A program made the position numbers and the translations under genes. The notes beneath the pieces were generated by a model. That model saw nothing but the letters and a program-made list of their open reading frames with translations. It did not search any database and was not told the origin of the DNA. 64,000 bases of DNA. Source: Closterium sp. NIES-65. Taxonomy: Eukaryota > Streptophyta > Zygnematophyceae > Desmidiales > Closteriaceae. Where the stretch lies: contig CANXME010001469.1 in NCBI GenBank assembly GCA_948144175.1, positions 124,001 through 188,000 of the forward strand, given 5' to 3'. Numbering within the stretch: position 1 is the first letter of the stretch; each line of letters opens with the position of its first letter. Positions 12,198 through 25,300 of the stretch are shown here, piece by piece.

Positions 12198-15100
12198 ATG
12201 GCCGGAGGATCCGGAGGCCAAGCAAATCTGACGGCTGAAGGACAACCCAATCCAGCTGCGACAAGTGAGGCGACAACCACGATCGGCACTGCCGCCCTCG
12301 AGCAACTTTTCGCTCGACTTTCAACTATGGAGAAAGAACTCCAAGAACTGCGCAAAGGCGATGCGGGAATCTCTTCCCAACCAGCACAACCTGGACAATC
12401 GGCTGAGAAAAGCCGTGATACCGCCGCGCACACCTTCTCCCTCGACACAAACAAATCAGCAACAACTGCCCCCCGTCCAAGTGATGAGGCTATCAACTCT
12501 GCGCAAACACGCTTTCTCAGCGTTTCAAAAATTAAGACTACTGCCGCGTTCGACGGCAAGGATTTTTACACATGGAGTTTTGAGCTGGAGCTCCTCCTAC
12601 AAACGGCGCGGATCTACCATTACTTCGACGGCTCTTACTCTAAACCGGTGGAAAACACCGACGTCGCCAGGGCTCAGTACTACAGTGAGTCCCTCATGGC
12701 CTACAGCGTACTACTACGCAACATGACGCCTGCGGAACAACGCAACATACGCTCCTACAAAGAGAGCGACGCTCCAGCAATGGAAGCCTGGAAGCACCTC
12801 GTTGAAGTTTACCAGCCGAAGGATTCGGTCACCTCCAGCAGGCTTCTCCAGCAACTCCTGGAGATAAAGATGGGGCACGGGGAGAAGGCAAATCCATATA
12901 TTAACCGCTGTCGCAACATCCGTGACCAGATCACGAAGCATGGGAGTACGATCTCAGAAGAGATCTTCGTCAATATAGTCCTTCAAGGACTCGGGCTTGA
13001 GTGGAAGCCCTGCAAGGCGTTACTCCGACAACGAGGAACAATTTCAGAAGCCGCGCTATGCGCCGCACTCCTGTCCGAACAACAAGATATGGACTCAAGC
13101 AGAACAAGCTCCGCGCCGCGCCGAGAGCACCTCGCCTTCTACACGGACAACCGAGAAGAGCGATGACAACCAAGGCGCCATTACTGCAAAATATGTAAAG
13201 TTTTCGGACACTCAACGGATCGATGCAAATCCCGATCCAACTACCGCCACCCAAATTCCACTCACCACAACAAATGGGTCGGCCGACAAGACGCTCGTCA
13301 TCCTCAATCTCAGCATCAGCAAGCTCGTCCTCCTGCGCAACACCAACAAAATCAAGGATCACAGTCAGGAGCTCCCAGGAACGTCATCGCAAATATGACA
13401 ACACGACGCCGGCGCACCATTGAACCTGACGAGGAGAACGAAGTCCAAGGAAGATTACTGGAACTAGAAGAGGGATGGAATAATCCCTTCACCGAGGATC
13501 ACTACTACCTGTACGACGAAGACGAGCAGGACTGGAACCTTCCAATCACACTGCGGGAAAGCCCGCCTCACGAAAATCAGCACTACGTACCAGTGGGATG
13601 GAAGAAAAACGAAGATCCTCACTTCCACAAGCGCTTCAAGGCCACCCTGGTAACTCCACGACTGGCGCTGCTGCTGCGCCACAACAACACCGACAACTAC
13701 AACACCTGGTACCTTGACAGCTGCTGCGGTCACCACATGGTGGGGTCCACGCGCTATGTCTCTAACCTAAGTCGCGCCCCTGCAACTTATGTCACCGTCG
13801 CCAACAACGAGCAACTGCGCGCAAACTCGCAAGGACTCGTCGTCCTGCAAGCACGAGACAGCGACACTCACATCTTGTTCAACGGCGTACTCTACGTCCC
13901 GAACCTGCGCTTCAACTTGCTCTCTGCTGGACAACTACGCGATTGCGGCGTCATCATCCACACGGACCTTGCAACGCGCGATCTCATCCTCACCTACGCT
14001 CCCCCGGACACTCCTCCTGAGGCATTCAAGTACCTCGGACGAGCGCGTTCCATCAACGGGATCTATATCCTAGACTTCGACATACCTTCCTGTCAAGCCT
14101 CGTCAGACGAGCTCGTGGACCTTGTCCCCCTCGACTTCGGCTTCATGAACAAGGAGTCTTGGGAGCATCCGGATGGAAGACCGTGGGTTCGCCGAAGTCC
14201 TCACCCGCGTGAAATCAATCTTCACGACACTGACGCTCACGGACTGTGCACCACCTGTCACACGCCAACCGCAAGTCGAACGGAGCAAGTGGAAAAGGAG
14301 CAAGCGGCAATTCAGGAAGCAGAAAGCGCTGAGACACAACCAGCAGGCATGACTACAGAAGAACTCGCCGTATCATGACACCGCATATTCGGCGAGCCAA
14401 ACGAGGAATTTGGCCAAAAAACAGCAGGAGAGACCAAGGCCTTACTCGGACTCCCTACGATTCGTCCTCGAAGCCAACACGCGCACTCTCGACGACGAAG
14501 GACGTCCACGTCCGTACACTCGCGAAGTCTATCGCCGCGAGATTGACCCTGCCTGGAAAGATCATGATGCACCAGAAGAGCTGAGCGTCAAAGAAGAACA
14601 GGAGAAAGCCCAAGCGGAGAAGAGGCAGAAGCTGTATGAGGAGCACATCGCGGCAGGATGGGACCCAGACACTGCGCGCGGAGGATGGGGCAAAGAGCCC
14701 GCTGATCCGGAAGAAGGTGCACTCTGGGGTTCCGCAACTGGAGCATGGGGAACCGGCACGACCACCACCAGAGGATGGGGAGACAATGAGCCTTCCGAAG
14801 GGGAGCTCACGCAAAAGGAATTAGAGGAAGCTGAACAAGAATTGCAAGCTGAGCGCGGCAACGCATCACCTCGAATCACCATTCCCCTCGGTCGACCCCC
14901 CCGCACTGACGAACCACCTCGCTCACCCTATCGCTGGCGTGATCCCCGGTCGGAGATTGAGGAGGGGAATACACCGCCAACACCTCCGCGAGACTCACTC
15001 GGTCCAATCTTCCGCCCAGATCCGTACGCCCGCTTCATCGAAGGCACCACGACCCCACTCACGATCATTCCCGATCGCGAATTTCTCGCCCTGTATCTCT

Positions 15101-18089
15101 CAACGGCACCTGCAGAAGGGGAAGCAACAGCAGAAGCAGAAGCAGAGGAGGCGAACAACGAAGCAGAACCAGGAGAAGCGGAAGAACCCCCGCTCCAGAT
15201 TCCAGAACTCACAGCGGAGGAGGCAGCAGAGTACCACACCCGCTACAAACGCACTTCCGGCATCCGTGCCGAAGATGACCTCTGGCACCAGCGAATGGGA
15301 CACCCCTCGCGCCAGACACTCGCCAATTGCTTCCGTGCAAAGATCTTTCTGCCAGGAGCACTCCTGCGCCCCGATGGGACGGAGTTACAACACACCACCC
15401 CCCACCCAACCACCTGCACAGTTTGCCCCACAGCTGCACTCTCTCACGCTGCCTATCCCTCTCTGGAGCCAAGCACCAACCGCTACAAGAAACTAGAGAA
15501 GGTGTACAGCGATTTCATCGTACTCACCTGTGACGGACTCAACGGCGAAAAGTACACGCTGACCTTCATCGACGCCTACTCACGCCACGTGTGGGTTGCC
15601 AATGTTGACGCCCGCTCCAAAGCACCGGAGGTGTTCCGTGTCTTCCTCGCGCACGCGCAGCGACAGTCCGGAAGGAAACTGAAGATCTGGCAGAGTGATG
15701 GGGCAAAAGAATTTCGCAGCCACGAACTAGAGAGCGTGCTCACCGAGAAGGGGATCAAGCACGAGATTTCCCTTCCCTACGCTCACCAGCAGCAAGGCGT
15801 TGCCGAGCGGGTCAATCAAACCCTCATGACTAAAGTTCGCACCATCATGAACCAGTCCGGCCTGCCTAAGAATTTTTGGCCGTACGTCATGAATCACGCG
15901 GCGCGCCTGCACAACCTTCTCTCAACCACCGCCAACAGGGACAACCTGTCACCCCACATGAAGTGGACCGGTTCAAGGGGAGATCCCTCCATGCTGAGGG
16001 TTTGGGGGTGCATGGTACAATATCGGCCCACTTCAGCCATAATCGGCAAGTTCGTTCATCGTGCGCGCTGGGGAGTTCATCTCGGACTCAGTCTAGAACA
16101 TAAAGGATGGCTCATCCTTGACATGGACAACCAGGAAATTGTCCCTGCGTTCTACGAACGACTCACCTTGACGCAGTGGATCGAGGACGAACGCCGTAAC
16201 CAGGCTCGTAGCTACGCCAACAGCGGCCGCAGCTTCGCGACCCCCGAAGATGAAGCAGTAGCAGCTGTTCTGGACAGCAACGACACCGACGAACATCCCA
16301 ACATCCCCCCTCGCCCGCGCAACAACGATGACAGCGATGAAGACCCCGCGCCAGGACCATCACGGCGCCAGACAGAACCAAGCACCGCCGCACCCGGCTA
16401 CGAGAGCGGAGATGACGACGTGATTGAAGTCCCCACCACTGAAGACACTACCAACGTGTCAGGTCTCCAACTTCTTGGCCTGCACACGTCCGTCTCTACG
16501 CTCGCGCGGACCGTGGAACCTAAGAACCCCCGCCAGGCCCTAACCGGCCCTCACGTCAAGGAGTGGCGTGCTGCAATGGATGCGGAACTAAAAGCACTAG
16601 AATCGCGCGACACTTGGGTCCTAGTCGATCGTGCAGCAGTGAAGGGGAGGAGGGTGCTCAGCGGAAAATGGGTTTTCCGTCTCAAAACTAACGCTGACGG
16701 TACCATTGAGCGCTTCAAAGCACGATGGGTCGTACGCGGGTACGATCAGCGTCACGGCATAGACTTCGACCAAACCTTCGCTCCCGTCAGCCGCCACACC
16801 TCAGTCCGGATTCTACTCGCTATTGCTGCCGCGAAGCACCTACCACTGCGACAGATCGACGTGAAGAACGCGTTTCTATACGCGTTGGTGGATGCCACCA
16901 TCTTTGTGGAACAGCCACACACCTACGGAGAAGGTGACCCCAGGGTCTGCCAACTGAAGAAGTCACTCTACGGAATCAAACAGGCGCCACGACTCTGGCA
17001 GCAGCACCTGCACAAAATCCTCCTCGAAATCGGCTTCAAACAACTCCCACACGACCCGGGAATGTATCGCCTCCACTTCAGCGGCGACTACATCCTCCTG
17101 ACAGTCTACGTCGACGACCTGCTGTATACGGGGACCTGCAACAAACTCCTCGACCAGTTTCAGGAGAACCTGGCGCAACGCGTGGATACCACCATTAACC
17201 TTGAAGTAAAGCAGTTTTTGGGGTTAAACATCACTTACGCGCCAGAGGAAATTCACCTGTCAGCCTCCAAGTACGCAGAGCAGCTGGGGGAGCGCTTCAA
17301 CATTTCACCCGCACCACTCTCAACCCCCTACCGCAGCCCGAGCACCACCTACAAACCGGACAACAAACCTCTGTCGCCTGCAGGACTCCAAATGTACCAG
17401 CAGAAGTTGGGGTGCCTGCTGTTCGCCTCTGTCACCTACCGACCCGACCTTGCCTACATCGCTAGCCAACTGGCGCAGTACTCTCGCAAGCCAGTAGCTG
17501 AGAACCAGCTGGACCTGGAGCGCGCCCTACAGTACTTTATCTCCACACCTGACATCGGACTCTCCTACTCCACGCTGACGACAACCTCCTTCAACCTCAA
17601 CGGCTACGTGGATGCAGACCACGCAGCTGATCCTGCAAATCGATGGTCCCGAACCGGCTTCGTTTTCGCCTGGAACCAACTGGACCAATCTCCTGGAACT
17701 CCAAGAAGCAGGAGCTAGTTGCCCTGTCATCAGCTGAAGCAGAATATATCGCCGCGACAGCAGCAGTCCGCGAAGGCCTGTACCTGCAGGAGCTGCTGCA
17801 GGAGGCGAAAATTCCAACCTCGCCTACCTTTCGTCTCCACTGTGACAACCAGAGCGCCATCAAAATCGCGAACAAGCCAGGATTCGTGAACCGCACGAAG
17901 CACATCGCGCTTCGATATTTTTTCGTCAAAGACGAAATCGACCAAGGCAAAGTGGACCTCGCTTACTGCCCAACCACCGAAATGGCAGCAGATTTCCTCA
18001 CCAAGCGCCTACCACGTCAGCAGTACAAGCACTGCTCTGACCTCACCGGAGTAGTCAAACGAGTCAACTCCACCCGCACCCAGGAATGA
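12198..18089 (+). CDS. Element B Gag-Pol coding region
   Basis: Parts in order: a gag region starting MAGGSGGQAN; a gag core similar to that of A (FDGKDFYTWSFELELL); a protease motif LDSCCG near 13720; a long acidic linker; the GAG-preintegrase motif (HQRMGHPS) near 15290; the integrase core (SDGAKEF) near 15700; reverse transcriptase with YVDDLLYTG near 17110; and RNase H with DADHAAD and TKHIALRYFF near 17900. The order is Copia type. Most of pol is one long open frame. Fossil copy with a few breaks. Confidence 0.9.
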
Positions 18090-18096
18090 AGGGGAG
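18088..18096 (+). promoter_or_regulatory. Element B polypurine tract
   Basis: The purine run GAAGGGGAG lies immediately before the 3' LTR; the same run precedes the element A 3' LTR. Confidence 0.75.
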
Positions 18097-18166
18097 TGTT
18101 ACGATGTGAAGTTTTATGAGAAGGCATTCCTGTATGCTGCAGGAGCCGACTCTACCGAGTACGAAG
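18097..18166 (+). repeat. Element B 3' LTR, first part
   Basis: These are the first 70 bp of the B 3' LTR, up to the target duplication CGAAG used by element C. Confidence 0.92.
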
Positions 18167-18301
18167 TGTCAGAACATTATAGCTTATATATATTTTGTGT
18201 AGGCTATAGTGGGGTATCCCATAGGGGGTACAACCCAATTAGGGTTTCCTATATGTACTCACTTCATTCATAGTTGATTCATTCTCGTTCTCATTTTCAC
18301 A
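18167..18301 (+). repeat. Element C 5' LTR
   Basis: The 135-bp LTR starts TGTCAGAACATTATAGC and ends TTTTCACA. A TATA-like TTATATATATT lies near its start. Confidence 0.93.
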
Positions 18302-19380
18302 TGGAATCAGAGCAGGTCCCCTCCTAGGGACTGTTCCTTGGGCCCACCGAAGCGCGCCTCGAGGCGCGCGCTACCTTTTTTTTTAGCGACCCGTCGGGTC
18401 GCACCTAGCGGCTCGTCGTGCCCCCCCCCTTATGGTCGCGTCGAGCCGCCTTAGCGGCTCCAGCGCGCCGCCCTTCTCCCGGCCCGTCGCCGCCCTTACC
18501 TGCGGCTTCGCGCCGCCCTTACAGACGGCTTCGCGCCGCCCTTACCTGCGACTTCGCGCCGCCCCGGCCCGTCGCCGCCCTTCCCGCGGCCTCGTGCCGT
18601 CCTTACCTGCGGCCTCTCGCCACCCCGGCCCAACGCCGCCCTTTCCTGCGGCCTCACGCCGCCCTTACCTGCGGCCTTACGCCACCCCGGCCCGTCGCCG
18701 CCCTTACCTGCGGCTCTACGCCGCCCTTCCCTGCGGCTTCACGCCGCCCCGGCCCGTCGCCGCCCTTATCTGCGGCTTCGCGCCGCCCTTCACTGCGGCC
18801 CACCAGTCGCCTTACCTGCGACCCACCCGCCGCCCTTCCTTGCGGCCCACCGCCGCCCTACCTGCGGCTCACGTCGTCGTCCCGCCCCCCCCCCCCCCAC
18901 GCCGCCGTCCCGGCCGCACGCCGCAGTCCCGACCGCACGCCGCCCTCTCGGCTGCATGCCGCCGTCCCGACTGCACGCCGCCGCCTCTGCCCCACGCCGC
19001 CCTTACGCCGCTGTGACACCCAGCCGCCCGTGCCATCTGCTCCACCCGAGCCGCCCGTGCCATCTGCTCCACCCGAGCCGCCCGGACCCCTGTGCCGCTG
19101 AGGAGCCGAGCCGCGTGTGCCGCTGAGAAGCCGAGCCGCCTGTGCCGCTTAGGAGCCGAGCCGCCTGTGCCGCTGAGGAACCGAGCCGCCCGAGCCGCCT
19201 TTGCTGCTGAGGAGCCGAGTCGCCCGAGCCGCCCGAGCCGCTGAGTACCCGAGCCGCCCGAGCCGCCCGAGCCGCCTGGTCCCTCGGAGCTGCTGGGCCG
19301 GCCGAGCAGCAGTGATGCCGTGTTGCTGTGCCCCTGAGCTGCCCGACCCACCCTGTCTGGTGAGATCGTCGACTGTTGTC
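18302..19380 (+). repeat. Element C leader: PBS, paired hairpins, GC-rich repeats
   Basis: The primer binding site is at 18302. GGGCCCACCGAAGC is followed by a GCGCGCCTCGAGGCGCGC hairpin near 18353, a T run, and an AGCGACCC-GTC-GGGTCGC hairpin near 18386. Next come imperfect repeats of the type CCGCCCTTACCTGCGGCTTCG to about 18900 and GAGCCGCC repeats to about 19290. No conserved protein is encoded. Confidence 0.75.
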
Positions 19381-22300
19381 ATGGCTACCCCTAGTGTCCT
19401 AGCTTTTGACGCTGAGGGTCGCGCCATTGACTTTGAGGTCTGGGTAGACGACATGCAGCTGTTCTTACAGTGCGATAGGGCAGACGGTCTTTCTCTCTTT
19501 GACCTCACCTCTGGCGCCGTCCCTGCCCCTGCTGCTGATGCTGACCCCACTGTCCGCTCCCAGTGGGCCACACGCGACGCTGCTGCACGTCTTGCTGTGC
19601 GTCGCCACCTGCCTACCGCTGAGCGCGCGCACTTTAGTCAGTACAAGAGTGCTCAGACCTTGTACGACGCTGTAGTTGCGCGCTACTCCTCCCCTGCCAC
19701 TGCTGCACTGAGCCGCCTCATGCTCCCCTTCCTCTTCCCTGACCTTGCCGCCTTTTCCACTGTCGCTGATCTCATTACGCACCTCCGCACTAGTGACACC
19801 CGCTACCGCGCTGCGCTTCCTGCTGACTTCTGCGCCAAGAACCCCCCCCCCCATGTACATCACTCTCTACTTTCTAGTCACTCGCCTCCCTGACTCCCTT
19901 CGTGTAGTCCGGGACCACTTCCTCGCGGTCTGTCCCACCACTCTCATAGTCGACAGCCTCGAGAAGGCCCTCCTAGCGGCGGAGAAGAGCATAGTCGCTG
20001 TAGGAGCCTCTCGAGGTGACCCCCGCGCCCCCATCTTTGAGGGGTGTTCTCCTTCCCCTCTCTTGCCCTCTGTCGCCTCTGCCGCTGCGGCCGACCTCGT
20101 TGGTCTTGAGTCGGTCGGTGCGGCGTCTGCCCCTAGCGGGAGACGCCGCCCTGGCAAGGGCAAGGGGGGCAAGGGAGCGGGTGGGGCCAGCGGGGGCGGT
20201 GGAGGTGGAGGTGGAGGCGGCGGAGGGAGTGGGGGTGGCGGTGGAGGTGGTGGCGGGGGTGGGGGTGCTAATGGCGGCAGTGGAGGCGGGGGTGGCGGCG
20301 GCGGTGGCGGTGGGAGCGGAGGTGGCGGAGGTAGCGGTGGTGGAGGCGGAGGCGGGGGTGGCGGTGGTGGAGGTGGTCGGAGTGGCGCTTCGCAGCGGAG
20401 CAGCACTGGGGGTGGTCAGCGCCAGCAGCAGCAGCAGCGTTCTCGCGACGTCCCCACCCCTCAGCAGCTCCGTGAGTGGTACACGCAGCGTCAGCGTGGT
20501 GGGGGTTTTGGTCCCTGCACCTACGTTCTTCGCATTGGCAACCGCGCTGGAGAGCAGTGTGGGGGTACCCACACCGCCCAGCGCTGCTTTGGCCGCCTGA
20601 CGGATGCTTGGCGCCAGCAGTTCCCGGAGGCCGCGGAGATCCCCCGCTGGGGAGAGCTGTCTAGGGCTGGTGTAGCTATCTTTGATCTTGACTTTGATGC
20701 TATCCTTGCTGCCATGTATGCTGTGACAATTAGTGATGAGGGTGACTGTTACCGATGTTTCCCGCCCGACCTGGGCATTGGTACTACTGCTCTAGGTGCT
20801 TGTGAGGCTACTGCTCTAGGTGCCAGTGCGTCTGTGCTCTCAGGTACTGGTGAGTCTACACTCTCAGGTACTAGTGAGTCCGCGCTCTCAGGTACTGCGT
20901 CGGCTTCGGCCTCCCACACCTTCACCCTTGACTCTGGGGCGTCTCGCTCCTTCTTTCGGGACCGCACCAAACTCACGCCGCTTAGTCGGCCGGTTGCGGT
21001 GTCCCTGGCTGACCCCTCTGGGGGTCCTGTCCTGTCTCGCTTCTCCACAGTCCTCCCGTGTCCGGCGGCTCCCTCTGGCACCCTGTCTGGTCTCTACCTC
21101 CCCTCGTTCTCTACGAACCTGGTGAGTGGTGCTGACCTACAGGATGCGGGTGTCCACCAGTTCACTCCTGCTCGTCAGCGGGTGACGCACTGCACAGAGG
21201 CTAGCACAGGTCGCCACCTGGCTACGTTTACACGTCAGCCAGGGTCGAGCCTGTACACACTGACCACTGCTTCTCCTCCAGTTCCTGAGTCTGGTAGGGT
21301 CCCTTCGTCTGGTCAGGTGTTTGCTGCAGCGTCCAGGTCTGGTCCTGAGTCTGCCCCCTGTTAGTGTCGTCGCCTGTCTCACGAGACTCTCCTCTGGCAC
21401 CACCGCCTTGGTCACCCCTCTCTGCTTCGGCTCAGAGGCATGGCCTCCCGTCTTCTTGTGTCTGGTCTCCCCCGGTCCCTCCCTCCCCTTCCTCAGGGCC
21501 CTGGCCCTTCCTGTGTCCCCTGTGTCGAGGGGCGCCAGCGTGCTGCCCCTCACTCCTCCTAGTTTCCTCCGACAGAGGCTCCGTTGCAGACGCTTCACAT
21601 GGACGTGTGGGGCCCTACCCGCGTCCGTGGACTAGGTCACGAGCGCTACTTCCTGTTGGTGGTTGACGACTACTCGCGTTACACCACAGTCTTCCCCTTG
21701 CGCAGCAAGGGTGATGTCACTGAGGTGCTGATCGACTGGATCCGCGCAGCTCGTCTCCAGCTCAGGCAGAGCTTTGGCTCGGACTTTCCTGTTTTGCGCC
21801 TGCACTTGGACAGAGGCGGAGAGTTCTCCTCAAGCCTTCTGCGTGCCTACTGTCGTGCACGAGGCATCCGTCAGACCTTCACACTTCCGGACTCACCGCA
21901 GCAATATGGGATTGCAGAGCGCCGCATTGGCATGGTCATGGACGTCGCTCGTACGTCTATGATGCATGCGGCTGCCCCCCATTTTCTGTGGCCGTTTGCG
22001 GTCAGGTACGCGGCGCATCAGATCAACCTCCACCCCAGGGTCTCCAGGCCGGAGACCTCCCCAGCCCTGCTGTGGACGGGGAAGGTTGGCGATGCGTCGG
22101 CGTTCCGGGTCTGGGGATCTCGGGCGTTTGTCCGCGACTTGTCTGCGGACAAGCTGTCCCCTCGTGCTGCTCCCTGCGTCTTCCTGGGGTTCCCCCCCGA
22201 CGCCCCTGGGTGGCAGTTCTACCACCCCACCTCTTGCCGTGTTCTGTCCTCCCAGGACGTCACGTTCGACGAGTCGGTATCCTTCTACCGCCTCTTCCCC

Positions 22301-25300
22301 TACCGCACTCCGTCCCTCCCCCCACCCCCACTCTTCTTGGTACCAGGTCCCCCCCCGGTAGACCCCCTCCCCCCTCAGGGTCCTGCCCCTTCAGGTGTGT
22401 CCCAGGTAGACATGGTCGAGCCTGTTGAGGTCACTGGTGACTCTGGTGCTGCTGAGGGTGCTGAGCCTAGGGGTGCTGTGCCTGGGGGTGCTGAGCCTGG
22501 GGGTGCGGAGCCTGGGGGTGCGGAGCCTGCGGGTACGGAGCCTGGGGGTGCTGAGCCTGGGGGTGCTGAGCCTGGGGGTGCTGAGCCTAGGGGTGCTGAG
22601 CCTGGAGGTGCTGAGACTGGAGGTGCTACGCCTGGAGGTGCTTTGCCTGGGGGTGCTGAGCCTGGAGGTTCTTCGCCTTGAGGTTCTCCGAGTGCTTCGT
22701 CTCGCCGAGAGCCACTCTCCCCACAGGAGCTGCGTGAGTGGTTTGCCCGGCGCTGGAGGCGTGCTGCTGGTGCTGGAGGTTCTTCGGCAGCTGAGGGTGC
22801 TGCTGCCGCGGGACCCGGAGGTGCTCGTACTGGGAGTACTGGAGCTGCTGGGCCTGCGGGTTCGACTGGAGCTGGTGCTGCTGAGGGTGTTGGCGCTGAG
22901 ACCACTACTGGCGGTTCGATTGGCGGTGCTCCTGGGGCTACTGGAGGTGATGCTGGGGGTTCTGGAGCTAGTGGAGGTGCTGCTGGGGGTTCTGGAGCTA
23001 CTGGAGGTGCTACTGGCGGTGCTGCTGGAGCGGGTACTCCTGCTGGGGGTTGTCATGCATTAAATTGGATCAGGACGTAGGACTAGCAATATGAATGCAT
23101 AACAGAGCAGAGTAGGAAGGAAGGAAGTAACGAGAATAAAAAGGAAAGAACCGAGGCCACTGTGTACCAAGCGGGAAACTCAGCGGCCTCGCGAATAACT
23201 ACCGTTGCCTCGCAACGGTAACCCCACGGCTCATACTTAAGAAAGCACCAGAAGATGTATCAGTTGCTTGCTTGTATGTTTCCTCTATAAGCAAAAGAGT
23301 TTATCCCTACCCCGCTCAAGAAGCGACAAGTGGAGGAGCCAATCCCAGCAAGTCATCAAAGGGGTTTCTAATCCCTGTCTCGTCATTCAGCCGAGCTGTG
23401 TGCATCTAGGTTGACGAGGCGGGCTGAGAGCTTTCAACATACAAGCAAGGAAGCCTACCGGCCACGGTAGGCCTACTTAGGATGAACGACCGGTTTAGAC
23501 TAAGGTCAGGACATAGCTATAGAAGAGATGACTTTGCAGCAGAACCCAGTTGGCGTGCAGCTGCAGCTACCTCCGCGGACCGGGCGCCGGTGGCGGATAA
23601 CAAGCGCTCAGCCGCCTCGACCCCCAGAATATATCAGACCCCTCACCAAAGAGACAGAGAGCAGCGCGGTGGTATGGAGTCGTCCAGAGCAGTAGCGTCA
23701 GATCCCGGCGGGACGCCATACGATGTACACTGGGCAAGAGAGGCACGCGCTCGATGGGAAAATCGTCCAGCTACCACGTCGCCAGGGAGAATGCCAGGGA
23801 TGGAAACGGACCGTACTCCAGTAACGGCAGCTTGGCTGCGACGCCCGCAGGAAGGAGAAATGCGCACTCCGAGATATCGCGAGCTGATTCCAAGCCAAGC
23901 GACGGGACGGCTTGAGCCAATCAGTGTGCCCGACCGGAGCCCAGACCGTCGGAAGATGTCGGGAGCCCCGCCGAAGCTGGAGGTCGCGTACAGATTTACA
24001 GGGACGCCAGGAGTGGGACCCACGTTGAAGAACTATCTGATGCAGTTAGTGTGAGAATGGATGAACTAGCAGTGAAAAATGAGTACAAGTAGGAAACCCT
24101 AGAATTGTGTACCCCCTATAGGCTAACCCACAGTAGCCTACACAAGCATAACATATATAATGTTTGACACACCCCCATAGGCAAAGTGGGGGAGAACAAG
24201 GGGTCACAAGACCAGTCAAGCAAAGCAAAGCAAGCTCAGGGTGGATCACAAAGTCACCACACAGTCCGAGCACAAGAGCAGGGCCAGAGGCCAGTTCACA
24301 TGCAGGAGTACAGACATATATATAAAACTAGACAAGCAAGAGCAGGTATATATATATGTCACAGTACAAGTGAAGTCAAGAGGAGAGCAAGTGAGGCAAG
24401 ACAGGTACAAGACCCAGCTGGGTGCAAAAGCGCTGATGGTCACAAGGCGCGAGTGCCTTGGTGAACACATCAGCAGTGTTGGCCTCAGAGGCCACGTACG
24501 CAAGTCGCAACTGACCACGCTGCTGCAGCTCACGAGCAAGGAAGTAGCGGAGAGCAATGTGCTTCGTTCTGTGCTCCAAGCGCTGCTCTCGACACAAGGC
24601 CAGCATGGCCTTGTTGTCTACGTACAGCACTGGAGGAGAACGAGGCGGCTCTCCAAGGTCAGTCAGCAGGTAGGTGAGCCAGCGAAGCTCCTGTGCAGCC
24701 ATGGCCCCGGCGTAGATCTCAGCCTCACAGCTGGAGCCGAGAACCGAAGACGAGCGAGTAGACCGCCACGAGACAGAGCCGGAACCAAGGCTGAAGGTGT
24801 AACCCTGTGACGACCGCTGCGTAGCCTGGTCGTCAGCCCAAGAAGCGTCCGCGTGGCCGGTAAGGACCACTGGACTCCGCCCTCCAAGCACAAGCCCCAT
24901 GCCCGACGTACTGCACAGGTAGCGCAATACCCTCTTCGCTGCAGCCATGTGCTCTGGTCTGTGTCTCCCAGGAGCAACATAGCGTGCAAGAATGCTCAGA
25001 GGGTATGCAAGGTTAGGTCGTGTGCAGGTCATCAGGTACATGAGGCAGCCAACAAGCTCTGCATACGGACCACTCGACTCTACGGACTCATCCGAAGGCA
25101 GAGCTGAGAGTGAGTGGCGAGTAGGCAGAGGAGTGGCCTGAGGCGAGGAGTACGTGAAGCGGAAGCGCTGAAGGACCTGCTGCACCATGTGTGACTGAGT
25201 CAAGGTAATGGTGCGGCGTGCTCTGTCCCGAGTGATCTGCAAGCCAAGGTAGCTGCGCAGTTCACCCAGGTCTGTGCACGTGTGTCTCTTCAGCAGTTCG

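Noticed and set aside
18418-19101. Pro/Arg-rich frames in the element C leader
   Set aside because: Same reason: tandem GC repeats upstream of gag, no conserved domain, overlapping frames equally open.
19867-20572. Long antisense Pro/Leu frames opposite element C gag
   Set aside because: Shadow of the Gly-rich coding strand; no independent features.
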